Made by a program: the position numbers and the translations under genes | Origin: Lycium barbarum | Lineage: Eukaryota; Streptophyta; Magnoliopsida; Solanales; Solanaceae | Reading direction: 5' to 3' | Assembly: GCF_019175385.1 (NCBI RefSeq) | Contig: NC_083339.1 | Location: 112,825,601 to 112,889,600 of the forward strand | Length of the DNA: 64,000 nt | Shown here: positions 59,428 through 64,000 of the stretch, one piece after another | Numbering within the stretch: the first letter of the stretch is position 1 | Layout of the letters: each line of letters begins with the position of its first letter | Notes under the pieces: model-generated | Databases searched by the model: none | Told to the model about the DNA's origin: nothing | The model's input: the letters and a program-made list of their open reading frames with translations, nothing else

Positions 59428-59981
59428 CGCCCGCCAAATTGCTGACTTAAACTATCCAGAGATATTTGGCTAGTCAAAATGCTTTCATAGGTACTCATGT
59501 CAGGGTAATTGTGTTGAAAAGTAGGTTGCGCTTGAGTGACTTCGGCCTGAATTATAGACGGGGCTTCCCGACGAGGTCTATTTCGGGCTTCCCGAGGAAT
59601 CCTAGCCATGAATTCAAGTCGATTAATGGGCACCTTCTCTGTATACATTTCAAGGACGTTTAAAGTTATGCATTGCCTATAATCATAAGGCTCCTTCAAA
59701 TAATCAGTCAAAAAATCATCATCTTGAATGTACCATTATCCATAACTAGTTACACCTTGCGGCGTAAATGACATTGGATATTTTCCAATTATATTTAGAT
59801 CAAAATCACTTCTACTAACTTATAGTCTATTATACAAGGCTTAGAGTAGTTTTGAGAATTTTAAGTCAAGTGGAAACTTAACATGGTATTTTGGGAAAGA
59901 ATCACAGCGCAAATTATTTTCCTCGAATATAATTTGTCCGTCCCAGAATAAAGAAACTCTAATTCTTGGAACATCTGTCAT
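59428..59981 (-). pseudogene. MuDR-type transposase, exon 1 (broken)
   Basis: From ATG 59981 the frame begins MTDVPRIRVSLFWDGQIIFE and continues to LSQQFGG near 59430, where a GT at 59427-59426 can splice to the acceptor at 40029-40030 in frame. The W-D-G-x-I-I-x-E start and the later acidic block (YIQDDDF) fit the N-terminal region of plant MULE transposases. Stops lie at 59841-59843, 59820-59822 and 59736-59738; the frame is otherwise maintained. About 19.4 kb of virus and microsatellite now separate it from exon 2. Confidence 0.75.
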
Positions 59982-60189
59982 ATTTTGAATTATTTAGGAG
60001 GAATACAAAAATGCAAAAACTAGATGAAACTTCGATTTTTTTGCTTTTTTGCCTTATACGAACTCGGTATTAATAGTTTGAAGTTTGAATATAGAACCAA
60101 CGCATGCATGCAATTACAGTGTCATGCAGTGTTACGTCAAATCAAATTAAGTACGGAGTGTTGCACAACGCATGAAATAACTGCATTAT

Positions 60190-60315
60190 GTCAGAATAGC
60201 GCAGTAAATTAACACGATAGTCTGTCACAACGCAATTATTTCATGCGCTATGCAGTATAACGCAGTAATTTAATGCGTTATACTAGTATAACGCAGTATT
60301 TTACTGCGCTATATC
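60190..60315. promoter_or_regulatory. Internal palindrome cluster between divergent MULE genes
   Basis: The palindromes of the terminal repeats recur here: a half site near 60197, then 60226-60250, 60255-60283 (gtataacgcagta ... gcgttatac) and 60287-60313 (tataacgcagtattttactgcgctata). The cluster lies between transposase exon 1 (minus) and the first cargo gene (plus). A role as a shared control region or transposase-binding site is inference. Confidence 0.6.
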
Positions 60316-60454
60316 GTGCATCATATTGTCACCTCACCTGTCAAACAGAAAAACGTCATGATTCCAATCAAACTTTATATAACGTAATTTAACGAATAAT
60401 TGTTACCAACCACACAAAATTGAGTTACTATGTCATTTTTTTGACCAATTTAGA

Positions 60455-60850
60455 GATATTAATCGTGTTATATCGTTCACTCCAGCAAACATCTTTGAAG
60501 CACTGGGTAGGTCCTGGGAACTAGGTGATGATGATTTTCATTACTCAAATAACCCTAACGACAGATTCAATCGAGAATACAATAATAAAATGAGAGAGGA
60601 GTGGGATTGGCGTGTTAGGGAGGCTGCAGCACTGGAGCACAAGTTAGCGTCAGTAGGGCTTAAACGCCCAAAAAAAGTGCTATGTCAATGCCTCGGAACT
60701 CCACAAGAGTTTAATTTGGCTCTTAATCGTTTTCGCGAAAAGAACAATCGGATGCAAATACGTTATCATAGGGTAGAATATGGTATACATGGTAGCACAA
60801 GATTTAGATCCAAGTGGGATTCGGACTGTGAAATGTCCGATGAAGATTAA
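60455..60850 (+). CDS. MULE cargo gene X, small acidic-tailed protein, unknown
   Basis: The frame is open from a possible splice acceptor (tttag at 60449-60453) to TAA 60848-60850. It reads FTPANIFEALGRSWELGDDD, then N-N-K-M-R-E-E-W-D-W-R-V-R-E, then FREKNNRMQIRYHRVEYG, and ends in an acidic CEMSDED. The first ATG in the open part is at 60590, so the N-terminus may lie in an upstream exon. It resembles gene Y (REW/REEW block, then KENNRM/KENNRM-like block, then an acidic end), so they are probably duplicates. I do not recognise the family and see no catalytic motif. It may be a second gene of this MULE family. Confidence 0.5.
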   Translation, partial: DINRVISFTPANIFEALGRSWELGDDDFHYSNNPNDRFNREYNNKMREEWDWRVREAAALEHKLASVGLKRPKKVLCQCLGTPQEFNLALNRFREKNNRMQIRYHRVEYGIHGSTRFRSKWDSDCEMSDED

Positions 60851-60891
60851 TATTTTTCTTACAATAAGGTAAGTAGGTAGGGTCATAAAGA

Positions 60892-60907
60892 CCCCCCCCC
60901 CCCCCCC
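60892..60907. repeat. Poly-C tract (16 C)
   Basis: Run of 16 C between cargo genes X and Y. Confidence 0.9.
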
Positions 60908-60974
60908 AGGGTACTTGGGGGTTTGCAACTATATAAGTAGCCCTTTCTTTTGTTATTAGACTACATCATATTCA

Positions 60975-61504
60975 ATGTCGAGTAGTAGAAACTCAGCTTG
61001 GTCTTTACTCCTTCCAAAAGAACCAAATAGCAGTGATGATGAGAGTTCAAATCATAGCAGTTTTTCGAGCAATACCAGTGATTTCAAACTAGATGAGATA
61101 AATCCCCACCTTCTTATAGAGCGTAATGATGATTTCTGCAGTGTGAAATATTCAGATCCGCGGGAATATTATTGCGGTTTACGCCGAGAATGGTCACATT
61201 GGCTTGCCGAATCAGAACGTCTTGTTCGTGACTTGAAAAATCTCAACGCTCCAATCCCAACAAGGTACTCCTTAACCATGCCTCAAGTAGGTCCAGAAAC
61301 TTGCGATCTTGTGTGCAAAGGATTAGAAAAGAAAACAACAGAATGCTGGCAAGACGATGTAGATTTTACATGCTAAAGTTGGCCGAAGAACAAGCATCAT
61401 CAACCGGTAGAGAACTAACTGCTACTGAAAAAAGATGTGTCTTAAGAAACCGCCAATATTTTTCTGAGGACGATATTGAGGACTTGTACTCTGATGACGA
61501 TTAA
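60975..61504 (+). pseudogene. MULE cargo gene Y, paralogue of X, frameshifted
   Basis: ATG 60975 starts MSSSRNSAWSLLLPKEPNSS, a Ser/Asp/Asn-rich N-terminus, then YYCGLRREWSHWLAESERLV. Near 61285-61300 the homologous reading moves to another frame, which continues LRSCVQRIRKENNRMLARRC and ends in an acidic DDIEDLYSDDD at TAA 61502-61504. The original frame ends at 61376. The frameshift is inferred from similarity to gene X (FREKNNRM). Function unknown. Confidence 0.5.
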
Positions 61505-61574
61505 GAATGTTGTGATTTTAGTTTTAAGTTTAATTTATGATTATGTTGCTATTTTGAAGAATATTAGTATGTTA

Positions 61575-62107
61575 AGTATTTTCATCTACTCAAGGTTATG
61601 AATGATGCAATTTAATTAAGTTTTTATTTTTTGTATGAATGCTGCCATTTTGACTAACTTTTGATTAATTATTAATGAACAAGTTTACGTATTCGCAAAG
61701 AACTTCAAGCTAATGTCATCGAGCCTTCAAACGAAAATGGCTTTCGAGCACTTTTCAACTACTAAAATGGTCATCCGAACTTTTGTGTATCCTTGATGTA
61801 TTGATTCTACCTTATTAATCGCACAAAAATAAGTAGGGTTCTATATAAAATATTGAAGTTTCGGGGTCTCGAAGCATGATTAATCTATGGTCAGTACGTT
61901 AAAAAGTGTAATGGAAGAAGGGTTAACCAAAAGGGCCGAAAAAAATGGGAGGAACACTATAGCGCAGCAAATTACTGCGCTATAGTAGTTAACGGAGCCG
62001 TCCCTGTTAACTGCTTTACTGCGCTAAAGGTATTTTGGTAACATTTTTTTTGTTGGGGTATTTTGGTTCAAAATATTTTTTTTTTGGGGCATTTTGGTTC
62101 CGGACTC
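61575..62107. repeat. Right terminal inverted repeat of the MULE
   Basis: Inverted match to 36785-37340. It contains the palindrome 61957-61985 (one mismatch) and a half palindrome at 62015-62029. It also matches the right end of the PMD element from about 23385 on. Confidence 0.9.
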
Positions 62108-62140
62108 AAGTCTGAATATGGTGTGAAATTATGATTTAAA

Positions 62141-62640
62141 ACATGTTTGGACATGTACTTTAGGTTTCTAAGTTGTATTTTTTCTTATAGACATATAAAT
62201 CTCACAAGTTGTGAAAACTATCAAAATATTCTCAATTCTTATACAATCTTACCAAATGAGCAAGTCATAGTTCATAACAAAATTAATACACTATTAAAAG
62301 GTTTTTCTAAAAAATACAACATCAATTGATCAAACTTTAGTTCAATAAAAAAAAATTAACATTAATAGTAATATAACTAGTCTTTAATATAATCCTCCCA
62401 CATGTTAGACATAAATAATGGTTGGTGAGAGTAATTGTTAAAAATATCTACCAATTTATGGGTCTTCTTTTTACAAAATATAAACTTATGGATTAAGTTT
62501 TATATTTAAAAATTTTGAAACCATAGTTTGAAACCCCAAATTATGCCTTTTCAGATGATTTGGGATTTCAAACCATGAGATGAAATGCATGTCCCAACGC
62601 TAATTTCATTACATGGTTTCAAATTGCATGTCCAAACGCC
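62141..62640. mobile_element. MITE-like foldback with tttggacatg ends
   Basis: The left end (catgtttggacatg) and right end (gcatgtccaaacgcc) are short inverted repeats about 0.5 kb apart. Internal blocks (aaaccatgagatgaaatgcatgtcc and acatggtttcaaattgcatgtcc) are repeated near the right end. The target duplication is unclear. Confidence 0.45.
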
Positions 62641-63290
62641 TACTAAGAAGTTAGGATTACTGATCTCCACTCATCTCTTTATTACTCTACCCAAGCTAAG
62701 GATCCTCTTTATCACCTTTTTTTTTTCTTTTTTTTCCAATTTTTGTCCCACGCTTTCAATCTTCCCTTTAGTTCTTTTCATTTTTTATCTTACTTTTAAG
62801 TTCGTTCAATTCACACAGGCAGAGTATTGAGGACTTCATCCAAGACCAGTGAGAGGATTTCAAAAACTTCCAGAGATAATTGATCCAACATTTTGTGATG
62901 TTACTCCATCATTCCACACTCTTTAACAACTTAATCAGATGGAACATCGCAAATTAGCAACATTATTAACTAGAGCGGAGAAAAGGAATGAAGGGCTACC
63001 GAGCTAATGAAATGTGATTATATATACAAGCTAAAAAATGGAGAGACTATGTTACGTTACAGTTTAGTAGTTACATTTTCATCTTATTTACTCCCATCAA
63101 AGGTCTTTTAGCTTTTATCTTTCTCTATTTTAGCATTCACAATTTGATTAGTGCGGAAGCCACCCCTGTTCAATAGGTGTCAGTTGACTCTTATTCGCTT
63201 AAAATTTATACTATATACATAAGCAATATATATATATATGTGTGTGTGTGAGATATGCTAAATCCCCTTAGCTTATAATTTGGTGTTTAT
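62641..63290. other. Intergenic, no gene seen
   Basis: AT-rich sequence with a short (AT)n(GT)n tract at about 63228-63249. The 81-codon Phe/Leu-rich frame near 62585-62830 has no recognisable domain. Confidence 0.5.
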
Positions 63291-63299
63291 TTTTTATAA

Positions 63300-63790
63300 G
63301 GCTTAATGCATATGTAGCCCCCTAAACTTGTTCATTTTTTCCATTTTGACACCTCAACTAAGTATTGTTCCTATTGAATTCCTGAACTCGTCCTTAAGTG
63401 TGTCTATCAAATCCTCTAAATCTGATTTTTATTAGAAAAAAAAAATTGTGGTAATGAAAGTAAAATAATATTCTAGACGTGTGGTAAGCTATTCTTTAGG
63501 TCATGGATGTGTCGGTTTTTACTGGTTCTGCTCTTTTACTGCCAGCTTAATTAAGAGCTTACTCTTTTTTTCTTTCTCAATTGCTGCTAATCTTAGCTAT
63601 AAGATGACATAATTAAATTAGAATATATATTAACTTGTTGCTACATGGAAGATAGAATACTATATATGTAAGTCAGATTGTGTTTGATAGACACACTTGA
63701 GAACGAGTTTAGAGGTTCAATAAAAACAACATTTAGTTAAGATGCCAAAATGAAAGGGACGAGTTCAGAGGGCTGCATATGCATTAAGCC
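63300..63790. mobile_element. Mutator-type MITE, 491 bp
   Basis: Terminal inverted repeats of about 115 bp start ggcttaatgcatatg and end catatgcattaagcc. A perfect 9-bp duplication TTTTTATAA flanks it (63291-63299 and 63791-63799), indicating a Mutator-like origin. There is no coding capacity. Its ends differ from those of the two larger Mutator-like elements. Confidence 0.88.
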
Positions 63791-64000
63791 TTTTTATAAT
63801 TTTATTCTTTGGTGAAAATTCTGATAGCGCCATTGCGAGGAGCCGAGGACTAGCCACCATAAAATGTACTAAAAACAAAATCCATTGGTTTCCCATGCAT
63901 GCATGGTCCAAAGGATGGCGTTAGTAGTTGGTTACTTGGCAAGATGGAAAGAATGAAGGTATGAATATAAGAAAAGAAAAGTCAGCATTTGGAATCTGAT

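Larger units (their letters stand above)
36785..62107 (-). mobile_element. Transposase-bearing Mutator-like element, interrupted by virus DNA
   Basis: Starts GAGTCTGGAACCAAAATG at 36785 and ends with the complement CATTTTGGTTCCGGACTC at 62107. Terminal inverted repeats run about 540 bp (36785-37340 and 61575-62107). Flanks ccgtttgaa and aagtctgaa agree at six of nine positions, so the 9-bp duplication is diverged or lost. The element encodes a MuDR-type transposase (minus) and two divergent small genes (plus). Removing the viral insertion and microsatellites leaves about 6 kb, a usual size for an autonomous MULE. Ends and palindromes show it to be the same family as the PMD element at 18484-23855. 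Confidence 0.88.

Noticed and set aside
58608..59711. A 367-codon open frame joining MULE exon 1, poly-Leu/Phe and the viral movement protein
   Set aside because: The fusion exists only because the microsatellite is open in that frame. The predicted splice donor at 59427 and the separate viral ATG at 59219 explain the two ends.
36776..62116. Perfect 9-bp duplication for the large MULE
   Set aside because: Flanks ccgtttgaa and aagtctgaa agree only at six of nine positions, so I report it as diverged or absent, not as a clean duplication.

Overview
This is plant nuclear DNA, most likely from a Solanaceae species. The basis is an AT-rich, intron-bearing sequence, a TS-type SINE with a (TTG)n tail, foldback MITEs that I recognise from solanaceous genomes, and a plant-type MATE transporter. 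No rRNA, tRNA gene, CRISPR array or bacterial operon is visible. Most of the window is transposable element and endogenous virus. The only ordinary host gene I can support is a single-exon MATE transporter on the minus strand at 30856-32430.

Layout. Positions 1-6000 hold a G-rich minisatellite and a Ty3/gypsy-type solo LTR (793-5993) interrupted by a second solo LTR of opposite orientation (2783-5548); both have perfect 5-bp target duplications. A Ty1/copia retrotransposon (7307-14918, duplication GGATC) follows, broken by stops, with a third solo LTR (12298-14706, duplication TTAGA) inside its 3' LTR. An hAT-type MITE sits at 15745-15865. A Mutator-like element (18484-23855, 9-bp duplication) carries an apparently intact nine-exon plant-mobile-domain (PMD) gene. 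Positions 24000-26450 are an AT-rich cluster of Helitron-like ends and dispersed direct repeats. Positions 26460-30850 contain several MITEs, then comes the MATE gene. Positions 32560-36780 are AT-rich with tandem repeats and one small possible gene fragment.

Positions 36785-62107 form a second, larger Mutator-like element with long terminal inverted repeats of the same family as the PMD element. It encodes a MuDR-type transposase on the minus strand (now broken by at least six in-frame stops and a frameshift) and, divergently, two small related genes of unknown function on the plus strand. One transposase intron, containing (AAT)n/(ATT)n microsatellites, has received about 19 kb of endogenous caulimovirid (pararetrovirus) DNA: copy A (+, 40188-47870), copy B (-, 47880-52683) and copy C (-, 52688-59276). 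A and B meet tail to tail. All three are defective. A SINE later inserted into copy C with a 19-bp duplication. The order of events is therefore MULE, then virus, then SINE.

Points of most interest: a repeated 27-29 bp palindrome (core GCGCAGTA/TACTGCGC) in the ends of both Mutator-like elements and also between the transposase and the divergent cargo genes; the two paralogous cargo genes; the intact PMD gene with three tandemly duplicated exons; and the head-on arrangement of two viral promoters on an almost spacer-free inverted repeat, which would give a long hairpin RNA if transcribed.
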